Below are positions 1 through 22,169 of a stretch of DNA of 64,000 nucleotides, one piece after another. Under the pieces are notes generated by a model. The model did not search any database and had not been told where the DNA came from. It saw only the letters and a list, made by a program, of their open reading frames with translations. The DNA lies in the NCBI RefSeq assembly GCF_040802235.1, contig NC_133166.1, positions 114,466,991 through 114,530,990 of the forward strand, given 5' to 3'. Position 1 is the stretch's first letter. Each line of letters begins with the position of its first letter. The DNA comes from Manis javanica. Taxonomy: Eukaryota; Chordata; Mammalia; Pholidota; Manidae. The position numbers and the translations under genes are program-made.

Positions 1-984
1 CTAGGCCTGCCCCCGAGCCAGACCTACATCGTGGGCCGTGCGGTGCGGAAGCTGCAAGCACAATGCCAGGTAAGGACCAAGTGAGGAAGGGATTGGGAGC
101 TGAAGCCTGGGCCTAAGGCCATAGAACCACCTGTTAGCAGCAGCAGATGGAGGTAGCCATGAGAAGGCTGGCCGGCCTCAGGAGACCTGGGCTTCTCCTA
201 GAACAAGGGTTATGTGCAGCTGGGAGCTACTCAGCTAATAGACACACCAGGACTGATAGCTTGGGCTGGAGTGCGCTCAAGACCTGAGTGCTGGTTCCAC
301 TCTGGCACGGCCCTGGGCATGGGCCTTGACCTTTCTGAGATTCAGCTGCTTATCTGTAAAATGGAAATGGTGAAATGGCACCAACCCTGAAAGTGCTCAT
401 GAAGATCACATGACTTACTACTGCACACAGACATGCACGGGGCTGGACACAAAGCAAGTGCTTGCTCAATGTTAGCTGGTGTTACTTCCCCCTAAGGTCA
501 TCTCAGGAAACTGAGGCCCAGAGAGGGCAGAGCTGGGAGTAAAGTCAAGGGGCCTTGGCTCCCAGCCTGGGATTCCCACCTCTGGGAGGAGACTCCAGGT
601 CAGGCTATGCCAAGCCTCTAATGTAGTCGGCACTGCCCAGGGGCCTACGGAGGACAGGGGAGGGCAGCATGCGGGCCTGAGACCAACCATGCCCTCATCC
701 CTGCCCACCGCTGCCCACAGTTCCTGTCAGATGGCTACGTGGCTCACCTGGGCCAGCTGGAGGCAGGCTCCCGCTCTCACGCTCCTGCAGGCCCCTCAAG
801 GGCCGCCTTGGCCAAAAGCAGCTATGGCGGGGCTGCCCCTGTGGACTTCCTCCGCAAACAGAGCCAGCTGCTTCGCTCCAGGGGCCCCAGCCAGGCCGAG
901 CGTGAGGGCCCAGGGACGCCGCCCACGACCCTGGCCCGGGGCAAGGCCCGAAGCATCAGCCTCAAGCTGGACAGTGAAGAGTGA
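1..984 (+). CDS. PITPNM1: PITPNM1 (membrane-associated phosphatidylinositol transfer protein 1), last two coding exons
   Basis: Two 3'-terminal coding exons of a multi-exon gene that begins outside the window. Exon 1-69 (23 codons, entering in phase 0, donor GT at 70) joins exon 721-984 after an AG at 719-720; the stop TGA is at 982-984. The joined peptide ends with the basic, serine-rich tail ARSISLKLDSEE, which I recognise as the PITPNM1 (Nir2) C-terminus after the LNS2 domain. The family moves phosphatidylinositol and phosphatidic acid between ER and plasma membrane or Golgi; the catalytic PITP domain and the FFAT and DDHD regions lie outside this window. The gene faces AIP tail to tail, as in human 11q13.2. 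Recognition is by remembered human protein and synteny; only about 110 residues are visible. Confidence 0.9.
285..485 (+). repeat. MIR SINE fragment in the last PITPNM1 intron
   Basis: Shows the MIR order of motifs: a CTCTGGCAC-type box, a cytosine-rich 'cttgacctttctgagattcag' analogue, 'tatctgtaaaatgga' and a tail with 'gcaagtgcttgctcaatgtta'. Strongly diverged, as expected for this ancient tRNA-derived SINE. Confidence 0.65.
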
Positions 985-1245
985 GGCCCAACCTGTGGCT
1001 GGACCTGGGTTATTTATTCACAAACTTGAGGGGCCCAAGCAGCTACGTGTAGGAGGCCGGGGGCCTAGACCTCTGGCCCCAGCCCTGGCCTCCAACCCCA
1101 CACCCTGCATTTTGGCCCCTCAGCATTACTCTTTCATGTGGGGGGACCCAGCCCCAGGGGGAGGGAGGAGGGAGCAGTGAGGGCCCAGAGGCTTTTCCAG
1201 TGTGTATAAATCCATGAAAATAAACACCCACCTGCCTCCCGGCTG
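985..1245 (+). other. PITPNM1: PITPNM1 3' UTR
   Basis: Noncoding sequence follows the stop, with a canonical AATAAA at 1219-1224; cleavage is expected about 15-25 bases further on. The UTR is only about 260 bases long. Confidence 0.75.
1219..1224 (+). terminator. PITPNM1: PITPNM1 polyadenylation signal AATAAA
   Basis: Perfect AATAAA about 235 bases after the stop codon, followed by a T/G-containing stretch. The exact cleavage site is inferred. Confidence 0.75.
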
Positions 1246-1795
1246 ACTGCCCATCTGTCCAGCATCACAGGGCAGCTGAGCCCATAGTTCCCCGTACAGT
1301 GGGGACACTGAAGGGCAGAGAGGTGCCAGGATGTGCTCAAGGTCATGTAATGGGCCAAAGGCAGGACCAGGAAGGGAGCCTGGGCCTCGGAAGTCTCATG
1401 GACGGCCCCATCTTCCCCCTCCAGGGCCCACCCAACCCACCCCTCCACACCTGCAGCTTTTCAGTTCCTGGGGCCCAGACGGCTCTGCCTCCAGAAGCTG
1501 AGGCCATGGGACGTGGGACCAGAGACTGGAGGGCCTTCCTGGTTTGTGCCTGCTTTGTATCCCCCCGAGGACTGAAGGCTTCCCAACACCCTGGCCCTGA
1601 CAGCAAGAGACACTTCCTTTGTGACAAATCTCTTCCCCATTTCTGCAGGGTCACTGAGGCCCAGAGAGGTCTCAGAGCTGGTAAATGGGGAGCTAGGATT
1701 AGGACCCTGACCTTTGCCTCCCAAGATCACTCAAGTACTAGGAACTGTGAGCAATGACCCCAGCTCTCCCAATATATCAGCTTAGCAGGCCCAGA
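1246..1795. other. Spacer between the PITPNM1 and AIP 3' ends
   Basis: No convincing exon. Contains two short MIR-like cores, near 1290-1345 and 1640-1690 (both with the 'gaggcccagagaggtc' type motif). The open frames here are low-complexity GC-rich chance frames. Confidence 0.5.
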
Positions 1796-1812
1796 GAGAG
1801 ATAAATAAGGCC

Positions 1813-1818
1813 TTTATG
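1813..1818 (-). terminator. AIP: Probable AIP polyadenylation signal, variant CATAAA
   Basis: On the minus strand CATAAA lies 76 bases after the AIP stop codon (plus-strand tttatg). No canonical AATAAA was seen between this point and the stop. This assigns AIP a short 3' UTR ending near 1790-1800. Confidence 0.5.
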
Positions 1819-1893
1819 TACAGAGAAGGATGACGTCGCAGGGGTGGGTAGGTGGGCATGGCAGCAGTAAGGCGGGCATGGCCAGCAGGGCCA

Positions 1894-12486
<10,593 letters not shown>

Positions 12487-12489
12487 CCT

Positions 12490-12860
12490 CCTTCCCCGCT
12501 GCTCTCTTTCGGTAACTTCCGGACTAGCTCGTCAGCTTCCGGACCTGCTTCGGCAACTTCTACAGCTTCGGCAACTTCCGAAATGGCGCCATTTTGGCTG
12601 AGGGCAGATGCCAAAAAGGGACTGAACGTGGAAACGGACGATGATTGGTTCTCTGCTCGGCGGCTGAGCGCGCGGATCTGATTGCGGGCAGGGCCTGAGG
12701 CTGTCTGGGGGCGGTGCCTGGGCCGGTCCCAGAGGCGGGGCGATGTGGGCGCGGTGGGCGCGTCTCCAGAGGTTGGGTCAATGGTTGGATTTGGACTTCC
12801 GCCCTCCCACTTGGCTGTGTGCCACTCCATTTAAAGATGTGGGAGTGTAACGGCATAACA
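12490..12860 (-). promoter_or_regulatory. AIP: AIP CpG-island promoter
   Basis: CpG-rich, TATA-less DNA immediately upstream of the AIP ATG. It shows ETS-type CTTCCGG cores near 12514 and 12536, an imperfect direct repeat of CGGCAACTTC (12551 and 12569), and a perfect 14-base palindrome AAATGGCGCCATTT at 12581-12594 that contains YY1-like ATGGCG cores on both strands. The start site is expected within a few tens of bases of 12500. Factor binding is inferred from motifs only. Confidence 0.65.
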
Positions 12861-13700
12861 GGGCTAGGAGAACGGCGAGGAGGCGGGAGAGTCCATCCCT
12901 AACGCCACCCCCAGCACTATTTGTGTGTATTCCCTTTTGGCCTTTTCTAATTGCACATCTTGTACAGTAGTCGTGACTTTTGCGTCCTTGATTTTTCTCT
13001 TTCAAAAAATTAATAAAACCAGGACTAAGACAGGGGAAGGAGGGGTTCGGTATCCCTATGGGAACCGTAAATTACCCAAGAGACTGAGAGAGCCCCTCGT
13101 GGTTGGGAGGATTGTCAGCACCCTGAGCCCAAGTGTCTTAGATGCCCAACCAATATGAGGGACTACATGACCGATAGAAGTGACGTACTTTTGAGGCCAA
13201 GTTTCCTGTGCCTCTGGATGCTAGCTGTGAAAAAATCTGTCTTCTGCTCCCACTTTGGAGGTTTAGGTAACAGGAGGCATGTCTTGAGGCCTGTGCACTG
13301 TCTTCATCCCATCCGCATAACTATGAGGGATTAGTATGTGTCCCTTGTGACCCAGCTGCTAAGTGCTTCAGATATTTTACACTGGTTCGTTTCTCACAGG
13401 AGGTCCCCTGAGAGGCCTGACCTGTGAGGTCAAAGGGAAACATGCTTTGTCTGTTTTTCGCTTTTGTTTTTTACCAACATGGGAAGCTTTACACGCAAGT
13501 TCTGCCACATTTTGAAGCAACAAGTAGTCAGTATCTTATGCAGATTGTTCCAGAAAATGGAAGAAGAGGGAAAGCCAGCAATATATTTATGAGGCTAGTT
13601 TAACCTTGATTCCTGAACCAAAGGCAAAAAAAGCATATACCCGTTTTACTAATATAGATATGAAAAATCCTAAATGAACGATTAAGCTAATTGAATCCAC
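12861..13700. other. Intergenic DNA between AIP and TMEM134, first part
   Basis: No gene recognised. AT content rises to the right; no repeat family was firmly identified here. Confidence 0.4.
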
Positions 13701-13719
13701 TAGTGTAAATAAAAATGCA

Positions 13720-14025
13720 TCAATATGCTAAATGAATGTCATTCACAGAAAGACAAATACTATATGATTCCATTTACATAAGGTACCTAGAGTAGTCAAA
13801 TTCATAAAGACAAATTTGAATGATGGATGGCTGAGGGAGGGAAAAATGAAGAGTTGTTTAATGAATAGGCATAGAGTTTTGGTTTTGCCAGATAAAGAAA
13901 TCCTGGAGATTGGTTGTGCAACAATGTGATTATACTTAACACTACTAAACTGTGCACTTAAAAATGCTTAACACAGTAAATTTTATGTTGTATGTATTTT
14001 ACCAGAATTAAAAATTAAAACTTTT
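13720..14025 (+). repeat. Old L1 3' UTR and tail
   Basis: Plus-strand text matches the L1M-type 3' end: 'agacaaatactatatgattcc', 'ttgtgcaacaatgtgattat', 'aactgtgcacttaaaaatg' and a terminal A-rich stretch near 14010-14035. Confidence 0.7.
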
Positions 14026-14034
14026 TTTCAAAAA

Positions 14035-15130
14035 AAATATCAAGATCAAGTAGGGCTCATTCCAAGAATGTAAAAATGGTTTAACGTTATTACTGTAATT
14101 CATCATGTCAGCAAATGAAAGGAGAAACCTCATATGGTTATCTCAAAATATGCAGAAAAAGCTTTTGATGAAGTTCTATGACTATAATAAAAACTCATAG
14201 TTAGGAAAAAAGAGGAACTTTCTTAGGTTGATAAAAGCCATATGTGATTAAGTATGATGGAATAAATATTCATATTCCCTTCAAGATCAGGGACAAGACA
14301 AAGAATGCTCTCTTTCAAGATGCTGTTTAGTATAGTATTAGAAGTCCTAACCAAAGCAATAAACCAAGAAAAAGAAATGAGAGTGATTATATCTACAGAA
14401 TCCAAAAGAATCTACAGTTTTAATGAGAGAGTTTAGTGATGTTACAGAGATATAAAATAATCTACCAAAAATTAATAATACTCTTCACATCATCAATAAC
14501 CCATTCAAAAATATAATAGAAAATAAGGTACCATTCACAACAGCAATAAAGGAGGGAAAAGCAATTAAACTCAGAAAATATTTAGGAAAATGAAACACAG
14601 CCCAGAACTTTTTGGAGAGAAAAAAATTTAAGGACATAAAAGAGGACATGAATAACTGAAGAGACACACCTTGTTAATGAATCAAACAGCTTAACTTTTA
14701 AAGCTGTGATTTACCCTGAAATTAATCTAGAAATTCAGTGAAATCCCAATGAAAATTGGGAAGATATTTGAAGAACCTGGAAACTTTCTTGTAATATTTC
14801 TGTAGAAAAATGAAGGTCCGTGAAAAGCCAGGTCCAGTTTGAAAAAGATGACCAAAGAGGGGACTTGCCCTTCCATATTAAACCACCCTGCAAACCATAG
14901 TAATAAAAAGTGATATGATACTGCCTGTGAATTAGTTAAGTAGATCAAAGGAAACCAAAAGAGAGCTCAAGATAGATAGCTATGTTAAGATCTATATACT
15001 AGACAGGTGATAAAAGTGGCACCACAGTTCAGAGGGAGAAAGAACTGATTGGTGGATGGTACTGGGGAAACTGCTCACTTTACACTGAAATAAATCTGGA
15101 TCCCTCCTTCCACCACATTCAAAGGTAGAA
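14035..15130 (+). repeat. L1 ORF2 remnant, first piece
   Basis: Degenerate reverse-transcriptase-region L1 text: 'gggctcattccaagaatg', 'catatggttatctcaaaata', then 'agatgctgtttagtatagta', which corresponds to the ORF2 stretch around the FADD box and downstream. No open frame survives. It is a second L1 piece in the same orientation, directly after the L1 3' end at 13720-14025. Confidence 0.7.
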
Positions 15131-15179
15131 TCCATAGGATTAAGAATCTTAATATGAGTGTAATACCTCACACTGTTCA

Positions 15180-15350
15180 AGTGCTTATAAGTGCCAGACA
15201 CTGCGTTATCTTCCTTACTATGTATTAACTATCATTTAATCCTAAATTAATGCTATAAGGGAAACACTATTATTACCTTCCTGTGACAAATGAGGAAACT
15301 GAGGCACAGAGAAGTTACATAACTTGCTCAAGGCCATGCTGGGACTAGGG
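15180..15350 (-). repeat. MIR SINE
   Basis: Antisense MIR: 'tgaggaaactgaggcacag' followed by 'gttacataacttgctcaagg', preceded by the tail part 'taatgctataagggaaacac'. It lies between the two L1 pieces. Confidence 0.7.
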
Positions 15351-15739
15351 TGAGGTGAGTTGGGTGAGTCATGCAATGTTGAATCCTGCCTTCAAAACTG
15401 TTATATTTTGTTCATCATAGATTTTTGCTTCAAATTTGATAATGTGTTCAAATATTACTAATACTGCTTGCTGAATTTTTTGGTATCCCCTTAAACTTTT
15501 CACCCAGGGCAAGTGGCTCACTGCTTTCACCTTAGTCCTGGCCCACCAAGATTCCAAAACTAGTAAAAAGATGGAAATCCCAGTGCAGGCAGTATGGCTC
15601 CAGAGTCAGTGAACTATCTTTTTGCAATACTTTTTTAGATAGTAAATCTATCAGGCTAGTAGAATAAGATGTTGGAGAATATTTGTGTAACCTTAGGGTG
15701 AGGAAACACTTCAAGTAAGTCTCAGAAAACACAAACATG

Positions 15740-16480
15740 ATGGGTTTGACTATATAAAAATGAGAATTGTTCTTTACCTAAGGGCATCTTAGGCAATGCA
15801 AGGAGATAAGGAGATATGTGCAACATCAAAACCCAGCAAGTGACAATGTTTAGTTAGATATGTACAGACATGGAACTCAGCAGAGAAAAGGCTAGAACTC
15901 AATTTTTTAAAATGGACAAGGGATATGAACAGAATTCACAGAAAAAGAAACCACTGCAACAGACAAGTGCATAAAGAGTTTTTCAAATTCTCTATTTGTC
16001 AGGGAACCCAGGTGAAAAGGAGGCCCACTTTAGATTGATCCAACTGGCAAGCCATTAGAAAGCTGGCCTAGCAACTGCTAGGAGAAAACCAGAATGCTTA
16101 TGGTGGGTGTGCACATTCATACAGCTACTCAGGAGAGCATCTGTGGTACTTTGTCAAGTCAATGGTGCATGTACCCCATGGCCTTGAAGTCCTATTTCAA
16201 GAAGAATTCTTCTGCAGTCCATAAGAGCACAGTGTGAAGATGTTCGCAGTAGTGATGTATGTAGTGGGGGCACTGAGGCCAGGCTAAGTATGCGTCACAG
16301 AGGGGTTGGGGTGGATAATAAAAGTGCTGGTGCTCATCACGGTATACCACATGCAGCTACTGGAAGCAACAAATGAGATGTATGGGGAAAACATTGGTAT
16401 TGAGTGTAAAAATGTAAACAGATGAGTTTTATACATGACACCGTGTTGGTATATTGCAACCACATCCATAAAGAAGCCGA
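15740..16480 (+). repeat. L1 ORF2 remnant, second piece
   Basis: L1 ORF2 3'-part text resumes: 'gactatataaaaatgagaat', 'aaaatggacaagggatatga' and 'acttttccaggagagcat'-like segments. It is collinear with and in the same orientation as the piece ending near 15130, so the two are likely one old insertion interrupted by about 600 bases. Confidence 0.55.
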
Positions 16481-16749
16481 TGCCATGTGTAGCAGAGGGT
16501 CAGGCAGGATTCAAAGAAGCCAACTGAGCACATTTATGTGGGTCCTATGGAAGGGAGATGGGGAGTGAACATAAAATGAATTAACAAGAGGGGCCCTGTT
16601 CATAGTGATGATATGTCACAATCTAATAAGTAGGATTGACTCAGGTCTATACATGAGGTCATAAAATGAAGTGGGGTGGGTGGATGGAGGAGGAGGTCCT
16701 GGAGCTAAGTGGACCTGCGTTCAAATCCCAGTTCAACCAATTGGAGGCA

Positions 16750-17160
16750 TTTGGGATTTTGCTCAACACTGTTCTGGGCACTGTAAACACTGAATAAAAC
16801 ATATGAAGATAATTTTGGGTAAGTGCTGTGTGATGTGAAACTGATTTTACATAGTAAGGGATGGCTTCTCGGAGAGGTGACATTTGAGTGGGATGCAGAT
16901 TGATGAAAAGATCCAGCTGTGAAAGAGCTGGTTAAGTGCTTTCCAGGTTTAGGAAAGAGCACATACAGAGACCCTGGGGCGGGAATGGGCTTGGCCTGTG
17001 TGGCTGAGTCAGGTGAAAGAGGGGCAAGGAAGACTTGATGAGAATGGGAAAGGCAGGCAAGGGACCAGAGCATTCAGAGTCTTGTGGGCCTTAGTTAAGA
17101 GTTCAGATATTATAACCACAATGGAAAACCAAGAGACGGGTTTATGCAGAGCAGTGACTT
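16750..17160 (-). repeat. L2 fragment
   Basis: 'tctgggcactgtaaacactg' continues into 'gagaggtgacatttgagtgg' and 'gaaagagcacatacagagac', the typical antisense L2 3' region. Confidence 0.55.
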
Positions 17161-17439
17161 AGCAGCATACGTCACAAAATAAAAAACAGAAGTTTCATTT
17201 AAATATAACACACAGAAGAGGATCAAACGCTTTAAAAGATCGGTTTGCTGCGTGCAGACTGGATTGGAGAACAGTGGAAGTCACATAAGTTCTCTGAGCC
17301 TCAGTTTCCATACGTGCAAGGTGACGAGAATACCCCTCCCGCGCAGCACAAAGGTAAGAGTGGGGTCACAGTCAGCTCCCGGGGTCTCCTTTCACTGGAG
17401 CAGCTGGCTGCACGGTAGGAACCTCAGGCTGCGTCGGAG

Positions 17440-17706
17440 CTCCAAACAGCTGTCGTAGCCGGGGTGGCCGCTGGACGGCGCGGCGGCCGGGGGAGGTCCG
17501 AGAGGAGGCTCCGCCCACTAGTCCGCTCGGCGCTCGGCAGCTCTGGCCTGCGGGCGGAGGGGGCGGGGCCTCGGCGGGCCGCCGGGTCTTCTTGCTCCCG
17601 AGACGCCGCACAGGGCGTGGCCTGGCGTGCGGGGGCGGGGCCGCAGCGACACGGGGTTGGCAGCCGCGGATGGCCACGGCGCTGGGCTCCTGAGCCGGCG
17701 GGGGCC
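17440..17706 (+). promoter_or_regulatory. TMEM134: TMEM134 CpG-island promoter and 5' UTR
   Basis: Dense CpG and GGGCGGGG boxes (for example 17566-17573 and 17632-17639) directly upstream of the TMEM134 ATG, with no TATA box. An open frame across it (17464-18123) is a composition effect that reads through the exon into the intron. Confidence 0.65.
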
Positions 17707-20700
17707 ATGAGCACTGCCCGGCCCCAGTTCAGTATCGATGACGCCTTCGAGCTGTCCTTGGAGGACGCAGGCCCTGGGCCCGAGTCCAGTGGGGTCGCCC
17801 GCTTCGGGCCGCTGCACTTCGAGCGCCGGGCCCGATTCGAGGTGGCCGACGAGGACAAGCAGTCCCGGCTGCGCTACCAGGTGAACGGCCCGTCCCATCT
17901 CACCCACAGCCCGTGTCCGGGCGGGACCCCAGGCCAGACCCTGGAGAACATTTCAGGGGAGAACCTGCCTCGAGGCCCCACCCAGAGCGGGGAGACCGCC
18001 CCCGGACGTGGCCCTGATCCAAAGCCCTACCCAAACCCTCGCATCTCTGATGTCGGTCCCCAGCCATCACTGGGGAGCCCAGAGTCCGAACTCGGCAGCT
18101 CGTCCCCCCCCCCCCACCTGTAGCTGGAGATCCTACCCGGAGTCCCCACCCATCCTGGGTACTGACCCTTCGCCCTTTACCCCGCTGGGCTGAGGAGCTC
18201 TTCTGTACCTGAACCAGACCTTGCCCACTCAGGAGCAGCCCCCTGAGCCCCAGGACAGACGGTCTAACGAGAACCTGCGCCCACTCCTCTGTTCTGGAAG
18301 TCCCCGCCCCTCCTCACCCCAGAGCCAGAGGTCCCCACTCGCATGATTAGTCCGTGCTCTTGCCTTGACCCCCTCTAAACTGGAAATCTCCATTATCCCA
18401 GAGGATCTCCACTAACTCTAGGTTCCTCTTCTTGGAGACCTGGACCAGATTCCTGGGCCCCAAACCTGAATGCCATGGGCATGTCCTTCCCTGGCACCCC
18501 AAATCCAGAGCCACCATACTGGGCCCCTGAAATACCAAAGAGTACTCCACTCTGAACTGCCAAACTGGGGAGATCTTCTGGCCCTCGGACCCATGCTGTC
18601 TCCTGCCCCGCAAAGCCCCCAGCACTAACCTCCTACCTGGGTTTCTGTATCTGTGAATCATCAAACCCGTTTTGCTGGGAGGGTGGAGAGCCAGGTGAGC
18701 AGCTGTTAGGCGCTTAGACAAACAGCTGTGTGGGCCTGCTTTCCTCCTCCCCGAGAGGGGAGTGAGGCAGGTCTGGAGCCCCGTAACCCCACTAAGCCCT
18801 GTGTTCTGGAATAGAACCTGGAGAATGATGAGGATGGAGCCCAGGCCTCTCCAGAGCCGGACGGGGGAGTCAGCACCAGGTCAGGACAAGGTGGGGACCC
18901 ACCCCATACCCCCATCCCCGTGCATCTGGCTCCTGTCCCCAGGTCCCTGCCCACTCCACCGCACCTCAGCTCTTTCAGGGGATTCCTAGTTTGATCCCCA
19001 CCCCGACACGGGGTCTTACTTTACCCAAGTGCCAGTCTCACCTACCCACCTCCACCAGGCCCTTTATCCTGCAGAAACCACCAGCCTGGCCTGGCCCCTA
19101 CCTTCCCACAGGTCCCCTGTCCTGCAGGAGTCCCTAGCTCCAATCCCCAGCCTTCCTCTACCCCCAGTCCTGCAGAAACCCCCAGCTCTTGTGTTCCTCT
19201 TCACCCTGTCCCTTCTCAGTGTCTCTGGTCCTGCAGGAACACCCAGCCCTAGTCCCTGCCCCGTCCCCTGCCACAGCAATATGACTCCCATCTGCAAGGG
19301 ATCCCCTTCCTTACCTTCCCCCTGCCCCTCACTGGGCACTGCACCCGCACTGTAGGGATTCTGGCCGAACATCCATCCGCAGCTCCCAGTGGTCCTTTAG
19401 TACCATCAGCAACAGCACCCAGCGCTCCTACAATGCCTGCTGCAGGTGAGACCCTGCCCTGCTTGAGTCCCCCGGGCCCGGGCCCCGGTACAGGCAGCCC
19501 TGGCCATTCCCCCTCAGCTCTCTTGGCCGGGAAGAGTGACAGAGTAGGTGAGCCTCCTGTTGTCTCTTCCACACCCACCCTCATCTCGTACCGCCCAGCT
19601 GGACTCAACACCCTTTGATCCGGAAGAACTGCCGGGTAGTGCTGGCCTCCTTCCTGCTCCTGCTGCTGGGGCTGGGTGAGTGACCCCTGGGGCCCCTGCT
19701 GACCCCCGAGAGGGCTCTGCAGCTCCCCTTGGCACACTGGGCCTTCCGGCACCCTGAGGAGGCAGCTGGCTGCCATCACCCACCCCCACCCCACAGGTGA
19801 GGAAACTGATGCCTTGAGACAGGAAGGCCCAGCCTCCTGGTCACACAGCCAGAAAAACACATATAGTTGAAAATGGAACCTGGTTCAGTGCTCCAAGCTT
19901 TTCCTGTTTTAAAGACAACCTGTTTGATTCATCAGGGAACAGAAGATTAACAGCTACCATTATTATGTGTCTACTTTGAGCCAGGTGCAGGGTAGGCTTA
20001 TTCCTCCCACCCCCACCCCCTGGCCCTTTACAGCAAGTAAGAGGTAGGGCTGTCACCAGCACTTATATGGACAAGGATCCACAGGGCACCTGTCACTGTC
20101 CCTTCTCTGGAGAGCTGATGAGGACCTCTCTTTGACCCCCATTGCTCAGGTGAGGAAACTGAGGCCCAGAGAAGGCAGATCTTGCAGGCAAATGTCAGGA
20201 AGACTCCTACACTCCTCATTCTAGGGGCTGAGGGTCAGGGTTCCAGAAAGGATCTAGGGTTGCAATCAAAATGGCCCCATAATTTGGGCCCAGCTATGGC
20301 ACTGCCCTCCCTTCTCCAGGAATGCCAGAAAGCTGAGTGGCAGCCTTGCCTCATCTCTGGGCACCTGTGTGCGGGCGGTGGGGAGCTGTACTTCTCCAAT
20401 ACCTGTTATATGCTGGGCCTGGGTTGCACTGACCACCTGCCTTATTTTATCCTCTTTCTCAACACCCAACAGGGAAGTGCTTATTACCATTCCAGTTCAG
20501 AAATAAGGACAGGTTCAGGCAGGTGAAGGGACTTACTCAGGTCACAGCTGGGAAGTAGATGAGCTGGGATTTAAACCCATGTACGCGACATAGCTAGGCC
20601 TAGGGGCCACCATAGGCCCATATAAAGGGCCTTGGTAGGAACCGGAAAAAGATGCCTCCTGCGTGGGTGGAGCCCACAGCCCTGAGCCAGGGTGCAGGGA

Positions 20701-22169
20701 GTTAGCTTCAGCCCCCATCATGCCCTTTTTGAGGTGCTCTGGGCAAGGCACAAAGCCCATAACTTATGTCCATGGCCCCCCTACTGCCGAGTCCAGTTCC
20801 TCACCTCCGCCCATCCCATCCTCTGGGGACCCTGGACTCTCTCTGGGTCTGAAAAGTTGGTCCAGTTATGACTTCCCCTTTTTCCCCAATGTCCACTGTC
20901 CTCAGCCAAAGTCCACATCCCTCCTTGGGGCCTACAGGCCCTGCCAAAGTCCTCAAGCCTGGAGTCTTGCCTCCCGAGTCTTGGCAAGAGCTAGAAACTC
21001 TAGAAAGCCCCAAGTTACCTCCAGACTCTGGGCCCTTATTAGGCTGTTCCCTCTGGAAAGATCTCCCTCCCTGCAAAGCCTCTGGAGTCAGATATCTTCC
21101 AACTTCCTGATGCAGTCCTGGGCAGGTTACTTCCCCTCTCTGTGCCTCAGCGTCACCTCCTGTGAAACGGGGATGATAATACCTGTCTCATTTGGTCAAG
21201 GTGACAATTAAATAAGGCAGCGCATGTAACACTTAGCCCTGTGCCTGGCAGCACCTAGTAGTTACGTGGTCTCTAAATGTTAACTGCTATTGCTGCTACT
21301 CCTGATCAGCTTAGATGCTGCTGCCTCCCAGAAGCCCTCCCTGATGCCCGAGGCTCCCTGGCTACCTGATCTTCCCCTGTCGTATCCTGATCACCCTGGT
21401 TGTAGCTTGGAGGTTCTTGGTTACGTCACTAGGGAAGGGCCATGAGGACAGGGACCATCTGCATTTCCCTGGGATTCCCAGTACCAGGCACACTGCAGGT
21501 GCTCCATGAATGTTTGTTGATTGATCTAAGACCACACGAAGGAGCCGACAAAAAGAAAATCTCTCCTTTCATAGACATATCTCAGCCCGGCAGGTGCCCT
21601 GCTCTGAAAACACAGAGCTTGGTGAGCTTCCCAGGGAGGATGTCTGTCCAGGGGGCCGCACGCTTAGGTGGGGGGCACCATTCCTCAGGACCAAACCATG
21701 TTGAGGGTTGCGGGTGGAGGTCCCTGCCCAGCCGCTGTCCCCAGCTCCCACCCTCACCCTCGCGGCTCCATCTGTGTGCAGCGCTGATCCTGATCGGCGT
21801 GGGACTGGAGGTGGCGCCCTCACCAGGTGAGCGCTCCCTCCTGCCTCCGCAGGCCGAGGGGTCCTTGGCAAGCCCTCCCACCTCCCAGCAGGAAAGGGAC
21901 CCCGCAGTCCCGCAGGTGCAGCCCTACCCTGACCTCCCCGCCTCTCCTCCCGCAGGTGTCTCCAGCGCCATCTTTTTCGTACCCGGCTTCCTGCTGTTGG
22001 TCCCGGGAGGTGCGAGGGGGCCGGGCGGCGGGCAGGGGTAGGGGGCTCTGGGCGGGGCCTCGGCGCTGACAGGCCCCGCCCCGCAGTCTACCACGTGATC
22101 TTCATCTACTGCGCGGTCAAGGGCCACCGGGGCTTCCAGTTCTTCTACCTGCCCTACTTCGAGAAGTGA
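17707..22169 (+). CDS. TMEM134: TMEM134, transmembrane protein 134
   Basis: Seven coding exons: 17707-17880, 18815-18879, 19356-19445, 19599-19675, 21782-21826, 21956-22009 and 22087-22169 (stop TGA at 22167-22169). All junctions are GT-AG; the total is 588 nt, 195 residues, equal to human. The start MSTARPQFSIDDAFELS agrees with the human N-terminus. The soluble N-terminal half is followed by two hydrophobic segments, residues about 123-143 and 155-176, and a short tail ending LPYFEK. It is a small double-spanning membrane protein reported from the ER/perinuclear region; its molecular role is poorly known (human TMEM134 has been linked to hepatitis E virus ORF2 and NF-kB signalling). It is head to head with AIP across about 5 kb. 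Confidence 0.96.
18100..18117 (+). repeat. Poly-C tract in TMEM134 intron 1
   Basis: A run of about 14 C after 'ctcgt' in the first intron. It is a simple homopolymer, prone to length variation and sequencing error. Confidence 0.7.
20100..20620. repeat. MIR/L2 fragments in TMEM134 intron 4
   Basis: 'ctcaggtgaggaaactgagg' (20147-20166) is an antisense MIR core, and 'gctgggatttaaacccatgt' (20563-20582) another antisense MIR piece. The 2.1-kb intron 4 otherwise shows no exon. Confidence 0.55.
21090..21310 (+). repeat. MIR SINE in TMEM134 intron 4
   Basis: 'tgggcaggttacttcccctc' then 'ctgtgcctcagcgtcacctc' and 'gtgaaacggggatgataata', with the tail 'tgcctggcagcacctagtag': a long sense-strand MIR. 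Confidence 0.75.

Noticed and set aside
17464-18123. 219-codon frame across the TMEM134 start
   Set aside because: It is CpG-island composition in frame with TMEM134 exon 1, reading into intron 1; splicing at 17880 is supported by the following exons.
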